From: Oryzobacter faecalis
GTDB lineage: Bacteria > Actinomycetota > Actinomycetes > Actinomycetales > Dermatophilaceae
Direction of reading: 5' to 3'
Assembly: GCF_046764005.1 (NCBI RefSeq)
Contig: NZ_JBKOFW010000002.1
Location: 372,001 to 436,000, forward strand
Length of the DNA stretch: 64,000 nucleotides
Position numbers and translations under genes: made by a program. Numbering within the stretch: position 1 is the stretch's first letter; every line of letters begins with the position of its first letter. Positions 25,832-34,584 of the stretch are shown here, one piece after another. The notes under the pieces are model-generated. The model was given only the letters and a program-made list of their open reading frames with translations, searched no databases and was not told the origin of the DNA.

Positions 25832-26224
25832 TCAGCGGGCGTCCTCGTCGGCCTGGTGCAGGCCGAAGGTGTTGCCCTCGGTGTCGAGGTAGTACCCCTG
25901 CCAGGCCATGCCGGGGATCGCCGACTTCGGCATCGTCACCCGCCCGCCGGCTGCCTCGATCCTCGCGGCCGCGGCGTCGTAGTCGTCGACCTGCATGGTG
26001 AGGACGGCACCGTTGCAGCCGGACGCCTCCGGCGGTGCCGGGTGCGGTCGCTCCATGAGGCCGCCGTCGATGCCGGGGCCGTCCTCGCCGGTGATGACGC
26101 CCCAGTACGGGCTGCCGGTGATCGACGACCAGTCCTTGAAGGTCCAGCCGAAGACGTCGCCGTAGAAGGTCCGGGCCCGGTCGAGGTCGTCGGCCTGGAT
26201 CTCGAAGTGCACGGGGCGTGCCAT
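25832..26224 (-). CDS. VOC family protein (glyoxalase/bleomycin-resistance fold)
   Basis: A 130-residue vicinal-oxygen-chelate protein. Seen: VHFEIQADDLDRARTFYGDVFGW at the start (first beta-alpha-beta unit with a His/Glu metal candidate), GGLMERPHP, the second unit VLTMQVDDYDAAAARIEAAGG, and YYLDTEGNTFGLHQ at the C-terminus. The family includes glyoxalases, dioxygenases and antibiotic-binding proteins; the substrate is unknown. ATG at 26224 follows GAGGAGAG. Divergent from an SRPBCC gene. Confidence 0.9.
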   Translation of the reverse strand: MARPVHFEIQADDLDRARTFYGDVFGWTFKDWSSITGSPYWGVITGEDGPGIDGGLMERPHPAPPEASGCNGAVLTMQVDDYDAAAARIEAAGGRVTMPKSAIPGMAWQGYYLDTEGNTFGLHQADEDAR

Positions 26225-26326
26225 GGGGGTCTCCTCTCCTCGGTCACCCCCACCCTGTCACCGCCGGGCCGCGCGTGGGAGCACCGGCGCTGGCCGGACG
26301 GGTGCCAGGCCGGGCAGACTTCGCCC

Positions 26327-26794
26327 ATGGGAAAGCCGTACTCCGTCACGCGTAGCGCCACGATCGCCGCCCCCGCCGAGAGGATCCGGGGCCTGCTCAA
26401 CGACTTCCACGAGTGGACGGCGTGGTCGCCGTGGGAGGACATCGACCCCGCGATGAAGCGCACCTACACCGGGCCCGACCGCGGGGTGGGCGCCCACTAC
26501 GCCTGGGAGGGCAACAGGAAGGCCGGCAAGGGCTGGATGACGATCACCCGGGACGAGCCGCAGGCGGTGGGCGCGGACCTGCACTTCGACAAGCCGTTCC
26601 CGGCCGACAACACCTTCGTCTTCACGCTGACGCCCTCCGGGCCGGACGCGACGGCGGTCGAGTGGCGGATGGACGGTGAGCTGACCCCGCTCACGCGGGT
26701 GTTCTCGCTCGTGAAGTCGATGGACTCGCTCGTGGGGCCCGACTTCGAGAAGGGGCTGGCCCGCCTCAAGCGGGTCGCCGAGTCCGCTCCCTGA
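26327..26794 (+). CDS. SRPBCC family protein (polyketide cyclase/START-like)
   Basis: A 155-residue ligand-binding helix-grip protein. Seen: SVTRSATIAAPAERIRGLLNDFHEWTAWSPWEDIDP, the common start of this subgroup, then YTGPDRGVGAHYAWEGN and DHFDKPF-like strands, with a long C-terminal helix (PDFEKGLARLKRVAE). Such proteins bind hydrophobic ligands or act as cyclases/hydrolases; the ligand is unknown. The 3' end overlaps the convergent glpD gene by 29 bases, so transcripts from the two genes are antisense at their ends. Confidence 0.88.
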   Translation: MGKPYSVTRSATIAAPAERIRGLLNDFHEWTAWSPWEDIDPAMKRTYTGPDRGVGAHYAWEGNRKAGKGWMTITRDEPQAVGADLHFDKPFPADNTFVFTLTPSGPDATAVEWRMDGELTPLTRVFSLVKSMDSLVGPDFEKGLARLKRVAESAP

Positions 26795-28403
26795 CCTCGA
26801 GGTAGTCGGCGAGCCGCCGCCCGGCGTCGTCCCCGAAGAGGATCTCGGCGACCTCGCGCAGGCCCGGGGACCCGACGATGTCCTCGTCGCGGACGACGAG
26901 GTCGATCTTGGAGCGGCGGCGCATGAAGTCGTCGAGGGTCACGACCATCTCGTGCTCGGCCGCGTTGTGGAGCTCGACGCGGAGGTAGTCGGTGCTGCCC
27001 ATGACGTCCTCACCCATGCCGGGGTCGGCGCGGATGGCCTCGAGCATGTCGAAGGCCCTCCTGCCGTAGCGCCGCCAGAGCCGGTCGGTGAGCGGCTCGA
27101 CATCCGGACGGGTCCGCAGGCTGTCGAGCTTCATGAGGCGGGCCTGGCGGTAGAACTCGCTGCGCGTGGCGGCGGCAGGCTCTCCGTACCAGTTGTGCAG
27201 GTCCTTCTCGAGGGGGATGCCGAGAGCCTCGACGTCGGCAGCGACCTCCTCGCCGACGTTGAGGCAGTCGGTAAGCTTGCCGCCCAGGACGGTGACGACC
27301 GCGCGGGCGTCGTCGCGGGCGACGACGTGCTTGCGCGAGAGGGAGGTCCAGTCGGCCTCGGTGTGGTCGCTGCCCTCGCGCTTCACGACGAGGGGGCGGA
27401 CGCCGCAGCGCTCGGCGATGACGTCGCTCCTCGTCAGGGGGTGGTCGAGGTCGAGCCGGGCGTTGATCTGCGCGAGGAGGAAGTCGCGGTCGTCATCCGT
27501 GACCTGCGTGTAGGGGCTGTCGACCCGGGTGTCCGTCGTCCCGATGACCGACCGGTGGCCCATGGGAATGACGTAGAAGAGGCGCTGGGTGTCGTCGAAG
27601 AAGGCGAGGACGCGGTCGTGGCGGGTCGTCGTCAGGCGCGGGACGACGAGGTGGATGCCCTTGGAGTACACGATCCGGTGCGTCGTCGTCGTGTCGAGGC
27701 CGTCGTTGACGGCGTCGACGAACGGGCCGGCCGCGTTGACGAGGACGCGGGCGCGGGCGGTGAGCTCCTCGCCGCTGTCGACGTCGCGCAGGTGGCAGGT
27801 CCAGCGGTCGCCCTCGCGTTCGGCGCCGATGAGCTCGACGTAGTTGGCGACGCTCGCACCGGCCTCGATGGCGGAGCGGACGAAGGAGAAGACGAACCGG
27901 GAGTCGTTGTCGACGAGGTAGGCGTCCTGGTACTGGATGGCGCCGCGCAGGGTGGTGGTGCGCACGGCCGGCTCCTCGTTCTCGATGTCGGCTGTGCTGA
28001 GGAGTCGGGGGCGGTCGGTGCCGAACGCCCCGATGCCCCAGTAGGCGGTGGCACCGAGGGCCGCGAACCACGGCTTGTAGGGGGCGGAGCGGTCGAGCGC
28101 CGCGAGGAAGCCGATCTCCTTGACGTTGTCGGGGTAGGCCTTCATCAGGCGGTTGCGGGAGCGGCAGAGGTCGAAGACGAGGGGCAGCTCGTAGTTCTCG
28201 AGGTACTTGAAGCCGCCCCACACGAGGTTGCTCGACTCCTGGCTCGTGAAGCCGCCGAAGTCGCCCCGGTCGACCAGGGCCACGTTCGCCCCGCGGCCGG
28301 CGAGGCTGGCGGCCGACACGGCGCCGTTGATGCCGCCGCCGATGACGAGGACGTCGAAGAGGCCCCCCGAGATCCGGGCGAGGTTCGCGCGGCGCAGCGT
28401 CAT
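26766..28403 (-). CDS. glpD: aerobic glycerol-3-phosphate dehydrogenase
   Basis: FAD-dependent membrane-associated enzyme of 545 residues that oxidises glycerol-3-phosphate to dihydroxyacetone phosphate and passes electrons to the quinone pool. Seen: dinucleotide-binding VLVIGGGINGAVSAASLAGRG near residue 18, SSNLVWGGFKYLENYE, PYTQVTDDDRDFLLAQIN, and the C-terminal GlpD domain from about residue 390. ATG at 28403. No glpF, glpK or repressor gene is adjacent, so it is a stand-alone gene here. The family also contains close paralogues used in phospholipid turnover; the housekeeping assignment is likely. Confidence 0.93.
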   Translation of the reverse strand: MTLRRANLARISGGLFDVLVIGGGINGAVSAASLAGRGANVALVDRGDFGGFTSQESSNLVWGGFKYLENYELPLVFDLCRSRNRLMKAYPDNVKEIGFLAALDRSAPYKPWFAALGATAYWGIGAFGTDRPRLLSTADIENEEPAVRTTTLRGAIQYQDAYLVDNDSRFVFSFVRSAIEAGASVANYVELIGAEREGDRWTCHLRDVDSGEELTARARVLVNAAGPFVDAVNDGLDTTTTHRIVYSKGIHLVVPRLTTTRHDRVLAFFDDTQRLFYVIPMGHRSVIGTTDTRVDSPYTQVTDDDRDFLLAQINARLDLDHPLTRSDVIAERCGVRPLVVKREGSDHTEADWTSLSRKHVVARDDARAVVTVLGGKLTDCLNVGEEVAADVEALGIPLEKDLHNWYGEPAAATRSEFYRQARLMKLDSLRTRPDVEPLTDRLWRRYGRRAFDMLEAIRADPGMGEDVMGSTDYLRVELHNAAEHEMVVTLDDFMRRRSKIDLVVRDEDIVGSPGLREVAEILFGDDAGRRLADYLEVRERTRRPA

Positions 28404-28511
28404 GGCCCAAGGATCCCAGACCGAGCGGGGTGCGCGTCAGGAGGTGTGGAAGGTGGACGTTCCGGTGCGATCTGCGCGCGGGGTTTCCGGGCGGTCGCCG
28501 TTCGCGGCGGG

Positions 28512-30284
28512 TCAGAAGGGTGGTTCGTCGGGGAACCTGTCGCTGCGGCCGCGAGGTCGTCTGCAGGGGCGGTGGGGGTCGAGGACGGTGATGGTGTCGG
28601 CGGGGCGGATGACGCTGACTCGGCCTGCGCGCCTGGAGCTGGTGGTGGAGCGGGTCAGGGCGGGCAGAGTGGTCAGGTCGGCGCCGAGGAGGTGTTCGAG
28701 CGCGTACTCGAGGTGACTGAACCGGTCGGGTGGGGCGGCCCGTGGTGCGGGGGTGCCGGGTCGGTCGCTGCCGGCGGCGACTGTGCTGGGCGGTGCGGTC
28801 TCCCCTGCGGGGGTTGCGGTGCCGGTGGTGGCGGCCGGGGTCGCGGGGAGGGTGGCGGTGTGGAGGGCGTCGACCGGCAGTGTGGTGCGTCGTCGGCCGG
28901 TGGGGTCGGTCCAGGTGGCGGTGCCGTCGGGGTGCAGGACGGCTCGCCAGCCGGGTCGCTGTTTGATCCGGTGGTGGCGGCGGCACAGGCACATGAGGTT
29001 GCTCGCGGTGGTCGAGCCGTCGGGCCAGGGCCGGACGTGGTCGAGATCGCAGAACTTGGCGGCGACGGAGCACCCCGGGAATCGGCACCTGCCGTCGCGT
29101 CGCCGAACGAGGGTCGCCATTGTGTCCGGAGGCCGGTACGCGCTGGAGGTCCGGTGGTCGAGGATGGCGCCGGTGACGGGGTCGCAGCTTCGGTTCTCGA
29201 CCCGGACGTCCGCCTGGTCGCCGCCGTCGGCGGGGTGGATCCGGTCGGTGAGCCAGGTCGTGGGGACGAGGACCTGCTCGGTGCCGCGTCCGGTGGCGAC
29301 CTCGACGAACCCGCCGTCGACGGCGTCGCCGGCGGTGAGCCGATCGGCGGCAGCCACGGTCGTGGGGTCCTCTCCGGTCGCGGTAGCGGTCCGGGCGTCG
29401 GCCGCGGGCTCGACGTCGTTCGCGGGGACGGTGAGGGTGATGATGGTGGTGACCGTCGCCGACTGCATGACGAGATCGATCAACGCTTGGGCGCGGGCTC
29501 GGTCGATCCGGTCGACTGCGCCGTCGGTGAGGAGCTGGTGGGCGCGGGTGTCGATCGCGGCCCACGCCTTGGCGGCCTGTTCGGAGGGGAAGGAGCCGTC
29601 CCACACGTCCACGCCCGGCTCGCCGACGCGGCGGCGCAGCCCGCACTCCTGCCGCGCACGCTGAGCTCGCTGGCGCAGCAGGTCGGGGCTGACCCTCGCG
29701 AGCAGCCGCCGGGTCCGCCGCCGCAGCTGCACCCCGGTCTCGGACGCGAGGTGCTCACCGAGGGTGGCGATGACGGTCTCGGCGACCGGCGCCGGCGCCT
29801 CCTCCAGCTCGTGCGCGACGACCCCCGCCCGGTACCGGTCGAGATCGCCGGTGCGCATCGCCGCATGCAGCCCACCGAGGCCGGTGCACGCGGTCGTGCC
29901 GGCCTCCCCGTCGGCGGCCCACCGGACCGCGTCGCGGACCCGGTCGCTGGCGTGGTTCGCGGTGACCTCGAGCGCCCCGGACACGACCGCGGCCGCGTCC
30001 AGGGCGACGTGACCGGGCGCCTTGTGGGTCTCGGCGTCGGTGCCGTCCTCGAGCAGCACCGGCTCGATCGCGGCCAGGGCGACGATCGCCTCGTCCTGCA
30101 CCGCCGACACCGCGTTGACGACCCGCTGGCAGGACCGGACCACCTCGGCCCACGCCTGCCGGGAACCGGAGGCCGGTGACGGCGCGGGGAGCGCAGCGAG
30201 CAGCGTCTGCGCGTCGTGCAGGAGGGCGAGCAGCTCGCTCGGATGCCCGGTGCGGCTGCTGGTCGCTGGTGCGGTGCTGCTCAT
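28512..30284 (-). CDS. DUF222 / HNH endonuclease protein (13E12 repeat family type)
   Basis: A 590-residue protein. Residues 50-300 are alpha-helical DUF222 with the signature RQRAQRARQECGLRRRV. A C-terminal HNH nuclease module has RRRDGRCRFPGCSV (zinc-type Cys pair), DLDHVRPWPDGSTTASNLMCLCRRHHRIK (metal-binding His416, Asn and His). After it comes a Pro/Thr/Ala-rich tail. This family is typically present in multiple copies in actinobacterial genomes, including the mycobacterial REP13E12 elements, but its biological role is not known. ATG at 30284 is preceded by GAGGGGGA. The upstream region holds a family B palindrome and a tandem-repeat array, which is suggestive of an element. Confidence 0.9.
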   Translation of the reverse strand: MSSTAPATSSRTGHPSELLALLHDAQTLLAALPAPSPASGSRQAWAEVVRSCQRVVNAVSAVQDEAIVALAAIEPVLLEDGTDAETHKAPGHVALDAAAVVSGALEVTANHASDRVRDAVRWAADGEAGTTACTGLGGLHAAMRTGDLDRYRAGVVAHELEEAPAPVAETVIATLGEHLASETGVQLRRRTRRLLARVSPDLLRQRAQRARQECGLRRRVGEPGVDVWDGSFPSEQAAKAWAAIDTRAHQLLTDGAVDRIDRARAQALIDLVMQSATVTTIITLTVPANDVEPAADARTATATGEDPTTVAAADRLTAGDAVDGGFVEVATGRGTEQVLVPTTWLTDRIHPADGGDQADVRVENRSCDPVTGAILDHRTSSAYRPPDTMATLVRRRDGRCRFPGCSVAAKFCDLDHVRPWPDGSTTASNLMCLCRRHHRIKQRPGWRAVLHPDGTATWTDPTGRRRTTLPVDALHTATLPATPAATTGTATPAGETAPPSTVAAGSDRPGTPAPRAAPPDRFSHLEYALEHLLGADLTTLPALTRSTTSSRRAGRVSVIRPADTITVLDPHRPCRRPRGRSDRFPDEPPF

Positions 30285-30428
30285 ACTGTCCCCCTCCCCT
30301 GTACCCGCGAGCCTACCCGTCAGCGAGTCTTAGCACAAGTGTTCGATAGCGTGAATGTGGATGACCCACAGCCGAATTCGCGCGGCAACCTGACGTCGGT
30401 GCGCGCCCTCCGCACCGCCCTGCGTCGG

Positions 30429-30480
30429 GCGAACGTGGGTGAGAATCGTCGCTGGGCCGACGATCTTCACCCACGTTCGC
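30429..30480. repeat. imperfect 52-bp palindrome, family B copy 1
   Basis: Arms 30429-30451 and 30458-30480 match at 21 of 23 positions, with a 6-base loop. The arm core GAACGTGGGTGA...ATCGTC is shared with the palindrome at 62131-62196. It lies upstream of the HNH gene and directly before the tandem array, so unlike family A it is not at a gene 3' end. Confidence 0.8.
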
Positions 30481-30532
30481 GTGGGAGGGGCCGGGAGGTG
30501 GCGCGACGCGTCCAGGACGTCTGTGGAGAAGG

Positions 30533-31110
30533 CCCGGCGCGAGGCGAGGTGGGCGGGTGCGCCCAGCGGGTGGTGAGCGGGCAAGGGAACCAAGCCGAGC
30601 GGGACGCCGTCGAGGCCGCCTGTGAAGGAGGCCCGGCGCGAGGCGAGGTGGGCGGGTGCGCCCAGGGGATGGTGAGCGGGCAAGGGAACCAAGCCGAGCG
30701 GGACGCCGTCGAGGCCGCCTGTGAAGGAGGCCCGGCGCGAGGCGAGGTGGGCGGGTGCGCCCAGGGGATGGTGAGCGGGCAAGGGAACCAAGCCGAGCGG
30801 GACGCCGTCGAGGCCGCCTGTGAAGGAGGCCCGGCGCGAGGCGAGGTGGGCGGGTGCGCCCAGCGGGTGGTGAGCGGGCAAGGGAACCAGGCCGAGCGGG
30901 ACGCCGTCGAGGCCGCCTGTGAAGGAGGCCGAACGGAAGGCGAGGCGGGCGGTGCGAACAGCGGGTGGTGAGCGGGCAACGGAACGACTCGGAGCGGGAC
31001 GCCGCCCAGGCGCCTGTAAAGGAGGCCGAACGGAAGGCGAGGTGGGCGGCTATGCCCAGCGGGTGGTGAGCGGACAGCGGAACGACGCCGAGCGCCACGT
31101 GTCCGGTGGC
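30533..31110. repeat. tandem array of a 99-bp unit, about six copies
   Basis: Unit starts are at 30533, 30632, 30731, 30830, 30929 and 31026. The first four are 99 bp and nearly identical; the fifth is 97 bp and diverged; the sixth is partial and diverged. The unit length is a multiple of three, which keeps several frames open on both strands, but no frame has a credible start, ribosome site or protein family. The 962-bp gap from 30285 to 31246 holds this array, the family B palindrome and otherwise nothing recognisable. Confidence 0.9.
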
Positions 31111-31246
31111 CTGACAAGGGGGCACCTCGACAGGTGGGAGTGAGCCGAGAACCGGAGCCGCGTCATCGACATGACCGGGACGTGGCCACGCCGTCGGCCG
31201 AGCCTCCCGACTGCCGGGACCCGCACCCCGCCCGGGACCAGCGCCG

Positions 31247-32518
31247 TCACTCGGAGCGCGCACCTGCCGATCGCCCCAGCCGGGCCGCACGCATGGTCAG
31301 GGCACGCTGCTCGGCGAGGTTCGTCGTCCGGCGGGCGGCCCCGAGGTAGCGCCGCCGGGCTTCGCCGAGGTCGCCGGCGAGCTCGGCGACGTGGCCGTGC
31401 ACCGCGTGCCAGCGCGCGTGCTCGCCGAGGGTGGGCCCGATCCCGGCGAGGACGAGCCGCGCCGCCTCCGGCCCCTCCACCTCCGCGAGCGCGACGGCGC
31501 GACCGAGCTCGACGAACGGTGACGGCGCCACGCGGGCGAGCAGCGAGTAGAGGGCGAGGACCTGCGGCCAGTCGGTCTCCTCCGCCCGGGGGGCCCGGTC
31601 GTGCACCGCCGCGATGGCCGCCTGGACCTGGTACTCGCCGACGTCGCCGCCGTCGAGGGTCGAGTCCAGCAGAGCGGTGCCCTCGGCGACCATGCGTGCA
31701 TCCCAGCGGGACCGGTCCTGCTCGGACAGCAGGACGGGGAGCCCGTGCTCGTCCACCCTCGCCGGCGCCCGAGCCTCCAGCAGGATCAGGAGTGCGAGCA
31801 GGGCTGTGGCGGAATGGTTCTCAGGCACGAGGCGGTGGCAGAGCCGCGCCAGGCGGATGGCCTCGGCGCAGAGGTCGGTGCGGCGCACCGCGGAGCCACC
31901 CGACGCCGCGTAGCCCTCGGTGTACACCAGGTAGAGAACCCGCAGCACGCGGGCGACCCTGTCGGACAGGGCGTCCGGCGACGAGGGCAGCTCGAACACC
32001 GCGCCGGCATCACGGACCTGACGTTTCGCGCGCGAGATGCGCTGCGCCATCGTGGCCTCGGAGACCGCGAACGCGGACGCGATCTCCGCGGTCGTCAGCC
32101 CGCCGACGGCCCGCAGCGTCAGCACCACCGCGGAGGCGGCGGTGAGCGCAGGGTGGCAGCACAGCAGGAGGACGGTGAGCGAGTCGTCGTGGTGGACGAC
32201 CTCGGCGCCCGCATCCCCGCCCGGCCCGGCTCCCGGACGACCTGGGGCGCCGCCCGTCCGCGAGAACGTCTCCTCACGCCGCCGTCGCGCGACGTCGGCC
32301 CGGACCTCGTCGACGAACCGGCGCATCGCGGCCGTGACGAGCCAGCCGCGTGGGTTCTCCGGGACCCCGGAGGACGGCCAGTGCGTGGCCGCGGCGAGCA
32401 ACGCCTCCTGCACCGCGTCCTCCGCGGCCGCGAAGTCGCCCGACCGGCGCGCCACGATGCCGAGGACCCGCGGCGCCAGCTCGCGCAGCAGGTCCTCGAC
32501 CCCGTGGTCAGCGGTCAC
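31247..32518 (-). CDS. ECF-type RNA polymerase sigma factor, ECF42-like, with C-terminal TPR-like extension
   Basis: A 423-residue sigma factor, twice the length of a simple ECF. Region 2 lies in about residues 10-85 (FAAAEDAVQEALLAAATHWP, NPRGWLVTAAMRRFVDEVR), and region 4 near 120-170 (AVGGLTTAEIASAFAVSEATMAQRISRAKRQVRD). The remaining 230 residues are helical and TPR-like, with HRLVPENHSATALLALLILLEARAPAR and AIAAVHDRAPRAEETDWPQVLALYSLL, as in the ECF42 group. It starts with GTG at 32518, inside the stop of the upstream YciI/DGPF gene. ECF42 factors are known for linkage to DGPF genes and for carrying the extension in place of an anti-sigma factor. Target genes are probably the DGPF gene itself. 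Confidence 0.92.
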   Translation of the reverse strand: MTADHGVEDLLRELAPRVLGIVARRSGDFAAAEDAVQEALLAAATHWPSSGVPENPRGWLVTAAMRRFVDEVRADVARRRREETFSRTGGAPGRPGAGPGGDAGAEVVHHDDSLTVLLLCCHPALTAASAVVLTLRAVGGLTTAEIASAFAVSEATMAQRISRAKRQVRDAGAVFELPSSPDALSDRVARVLRVLYLVYTEGYAASGGSAVRRTDLCAEAIRLARLCHRLVPENHSATALLALLILLEARAPARVDEHGLPVLLSEQDRSRWDARMVAEGTALLDSTLDGGDVGEYQVQAAIAAVHDRAPRAEETDWPQVLALYSLLARVAPSPFVELGRAVALAEVEGPEAARLVLAGIGPTLGEHARWHAVHGHVAELAGDLGEARRRYLGAARRTTNLAEQRALTMRAARLGRSAGARSE

Positions 32519-32961
32519 GACCTGCCGCCACCCGCCCCCTGGAGCCACTCACCCATCGACGCGGCGTCCGAGGGGCCGTCGTCCATGATCCGGCGGACGT
32601 GGATCGGCTGCCGCGAGGGCAGCCCTCCCGGCCCCGGTGCGGCCGACACGAGCGAGGCGATCTCCAGCGCTCGGTCGTCCGACTCGACGTCGATGACCTG
32701 GAAGCCGGCGACCCACTCCTTGAACTCCTGGAACGGGCCGTCGGTGACGACCCGGTCGCCGGGACCGGCGGCGCGCACGATCCGCGCCGCGTCCGGGGGA
32801 GTGAGGATCGTCGTCCCGACGAGCTCACCGCTCTCCTCGAGCCGCGCGTTCAGGGCCCGGTAGTAGTCGAGGTGGGCGGTCACCTCCTCCGGCTCCCACT
32901 GCTCCATCGGGGTGTCGTCGACACCGGCCTCGAAGGTGACGATGAGCAGGTACCTGGCCAT
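32515..32961 (-). CDS. YciI/DGPF family protein, ECF42 partner
   Basis: A 148-residue YCII-fold protein. Seen: MARYLLIVTFEAGVD, a strand-helix start, and the eponymous DGPF in RVVTDGPFQEFKEWVAGFQVIDVES near residues 73-97, then the C-terminal IHVRRIM strand. The family adopts a ferredoxin-like dimeric fold; enzymatic function is not established for DGPF members. It overlaps the sigma factor start by four bases (GTGA), so the two are translationally coupled, the standard ECF42-DGPF arrangement. ATG at 32961 after AAGGGG. Confidence 0.92.
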   Translation of the reverse strand: MARYLLIVTFEAGVDDTPMEQWEPEEVTAHLDYYRALNARLEESGELVGTTILTPPDAARIVRAAGPGDRVVTDGPFQEFKEWVAGFQVIDVESDDRALEIASLVSAAPGPGGLPSRQPIHVRRIMDDGPSDAASMGEWLQGAGGGRS

Positions 32962-33108
32962 TGCGGGCCCCTTTCCGGGTCGCTGGGCGGCCCGCTGGAG
33001 AGTGTCGACACCCGTGGACGGAGCCGCCCCCGGGATCTCGACACGATGATGCCGTTCCCTCGACGGGTCGGCTCGACACGACCCCGCCGTGCCGGCCCGG
33101 GTGCCTGC

Positions 33109-34059
33109 TCAGGCGGGGAAGCGGACCCCGGTCAGCTCCTCGCTGCGGTCCCAGAGCAGCCGGGCCAGCCCGACGTCGTCGGCCCACGGCGAGCGGCGCG
33201 ACGGGCCGATCGGGCCCCGCCACCCGCCCAGCCACTGCGGCCCCACGAACGCCCCGGGCTCGGCCACGGTCGCCGCGTGCACCACGGCCTCGGCCCCGCG
33301 CTCGGGCGAGGAGAAGAACAGCCGCCCCACCACCGGAGCGGCGGCGCGCACGACCCCGAACGCCCCCAGGCCGTCGCGGCTGGCGAGCAGGCGCGTGTTC
33401 GACACCCCGGGATGGGCCGCGGTCGACGTCAGCGACCCGAGCGCCGACCCCGGGGCGAGGGTGCGGCGGTGCAGCTCGGACGCGAACAGGAGGTTGGCGA
33501 GCTTCGAGCGTGAGTAGGCGCGCTGCGGGTCGTAGTCGTCGGCGGGGTTGCCCTCGGCGACCCGGCCGTCGCTGCCGAGGTGCGCCAGCGACGACACCGT
33601 CGTGACCCGCGGGGCGGGCGTCTCGAGGAGCCGTGGCAGGAGCAGGCCGGTGAGGGCGAAGTGCCCGAGGTGGTTGGTGCCGAACTGCAGCTCGAACCCG
33701 TCGGAGGTCGTGCGGTGCCGTGGGGTCGCCATGACACCGGCGTTGTTGACGAGGAGGTCGAGTGGCTGCTCCACCCGCCTGGCGAGGGCCCGGACCGAGT
33801 CGAGCGAGGCGAGGTCGAGCGGCTCGACGCTGACGCTCCCGCGGACCCCCGCGGCGCGCAGCCGCGTCGCGACCTCCTCACCCCGCGTCGTGTCACGGAC
33901 CGCCAGGACGACGTCGGCGCCCGCCCGGGCGAGCTCGCGCGCCTCCACGACCCCGATGCCCGACGAGGCGCCGGTGACGAGGGCGCGGCGCCCGGTGAGG
34001 TCCGGGACGTCGTCGTAGGTCCAGCGGCTCGCCCGTGCCCCGACGTCGGACCGGCTCAC
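33109..34059 (-). CDS. short-chain dehydrogenase/reductase (SDR)
   Basis: A 316-residue NAD(P)-dependent oxidoreductase of the retinol-dehydrogenase-like/light-dependent protochlorophyllide-reductase-like SDR group. Seen: RRALVTGASSGIGVVEAREL (cofactor TGxxxGIG), DLLVNNAGVMATPRHRTTSDGFELQFGTNHLGHFAL, VSSLAHLG with the catalytic Ser, and the YSRSKLAN Tyr-x-x-x-Lys pair. The GTG at 34059 sits in a GTGA overlap with the stop of the upstream deazaflavin-dependent enzyme gene, so the two form an operon. The substrate is unknown, and a lipid or xenobiotic alcohol/ketone is likely. Confidence 0.92.
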   Translation of the reverse strand: MSRSDVGARASRWTYDDVPDLTGRRALVTGASSGIGVVEARELARAGADVVLAVRDTTRGEEVATRLRAAGVRGSVSVEPLDLASLDSVRALARRVEQPLDLLVNNAGVMATPRHRTTSDGFELQFGTNHLGHFALTGLLLPRLLETPAPRVTTVSSLAHLGSDGRVAEGNPADDYDPQRAYSRSKLANLLFASELHRRTLAPGSALGSLTSTAAHPGVSNTRLLASRDGLGAFGVVRAAAPVVGRLFFSSPERGAEAVVHAATVAEPGAFVGPQWLGGWRGPIGPSRRSPWADDVGLARLLWDRSEELTGVRFPA

Positions 34060-34466
34060 CGGCGGGCCAGCTCGACGACGGGGATGACGCGCGCCGTCTT
34101 CTGCTCGTAGGACCGGAAGCCCTCCGACATCGCCGTGAACTCGGCCCAGGCGGTGTCTCGCTCGGCCCCCTCGAGCACCCGGGCGCGGACCGCGACGGTC
34201 CCGTCGTCCGGCGTCTCGATGACGACGTCGGGGTGCGCCCTCAGGTTGTGGAACCAGTCCGGGTTGTCGGGGGCGCCGCCCTTGGAGGCCGCGATCCACC
34301 ACGTGTCGACGTCGGGGCGCAGCGCCGCGAGGGGGGCGACGCGCTGGGTCCGCGTCCGCGCGCCGGTGTGGTGCAGGAGGACGAGGCGGCGGCCGAAGCC
34401 CATCGTCGTCACCGTCCCGCCGTTGGCGCGGAACTCGTCGATGATGTTCTGGTTCCAGTCGGACAC
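34056..34466 (-). CDS. nitroreductase/deazaflavin (F420)-dependent oxidoreductase, Ddn-like
   Basis: A 136-residue split-barrel protein matching the Ddn/DUF385 family. Seen: WNQNIIDEFRANGGTV, VLLHHTGARTRTQRVAPLAAL (the cofactor-binding HTGARTG-type motif), WWIAASKGGAPDNPDWFHNLRAHPDV and the closing RVIPVVELARR. Members use coenzyme F420H2 to reduce varied substrates; mycobacterial Ddn activates nitroimidazoles. GTG at 34466 follows GAAGGAG. Translationally coupled to the SDR gene downstream. F420 dependence is a family inference. Confidence 0.9.
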   Translation of the reverse strand: MSDWNQNIIDEFRANGGTVTTMGFGRRLVLLHHTGARTRTQRVAPLAALRPDVDTWWIAASKGGAPDNPDWFHNLRAHPDVVIETPDDGTVAVRARVLEGAERDTAWAEFTAMSEGFRSYEQKTARVIPVVELARR

Positions 34467-34584
34467 GGGCGATCGGCTCCTTCGGTGCGGTGGCGGGGGC
34501 CCGCCGTCAGGGGCGGGCGCTCCTCCCGGGCGTCAACCGCCAACCCCGTCGCGGTGTTCCGCCGCCCGACGGCCGCGGCGGGCC

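Noticed and set aside
26952..30179. 1075-codon plus-strand frame across glpD and the HNH gene
   Set aside because: Crosses two clear minus-strand genes and an intergenic gap and has no family features.
28512..30284. Calling the HNH gene a homing endonuclease or phage terminase partner
   Set aside because: DUF222 plus HNH is its own actinobacterial family and no phage genes are around.
30533..31110. Possible CRISPR array
   Set aside because: Units are 99 bp directly adjacent copies without unique spacers and there are no cas genes in the window.
30313..31290. Minus-strand open frames of 183-325 residues and a plus-strand frame with 33-residue repeats over the tandem array
   Set aside because: The 99-bp unit is a multiple of three without stops in several frames, so all open frames are artefacts of the repeat; no family match, signal or ribosome site.
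34056..34302. Extended N-terminus of the SDR into the deazaflavin gene
   Set aside because: The upstream part of that frame has no SDR similarity, while GTG at 34059 gives a standard start and overlap.
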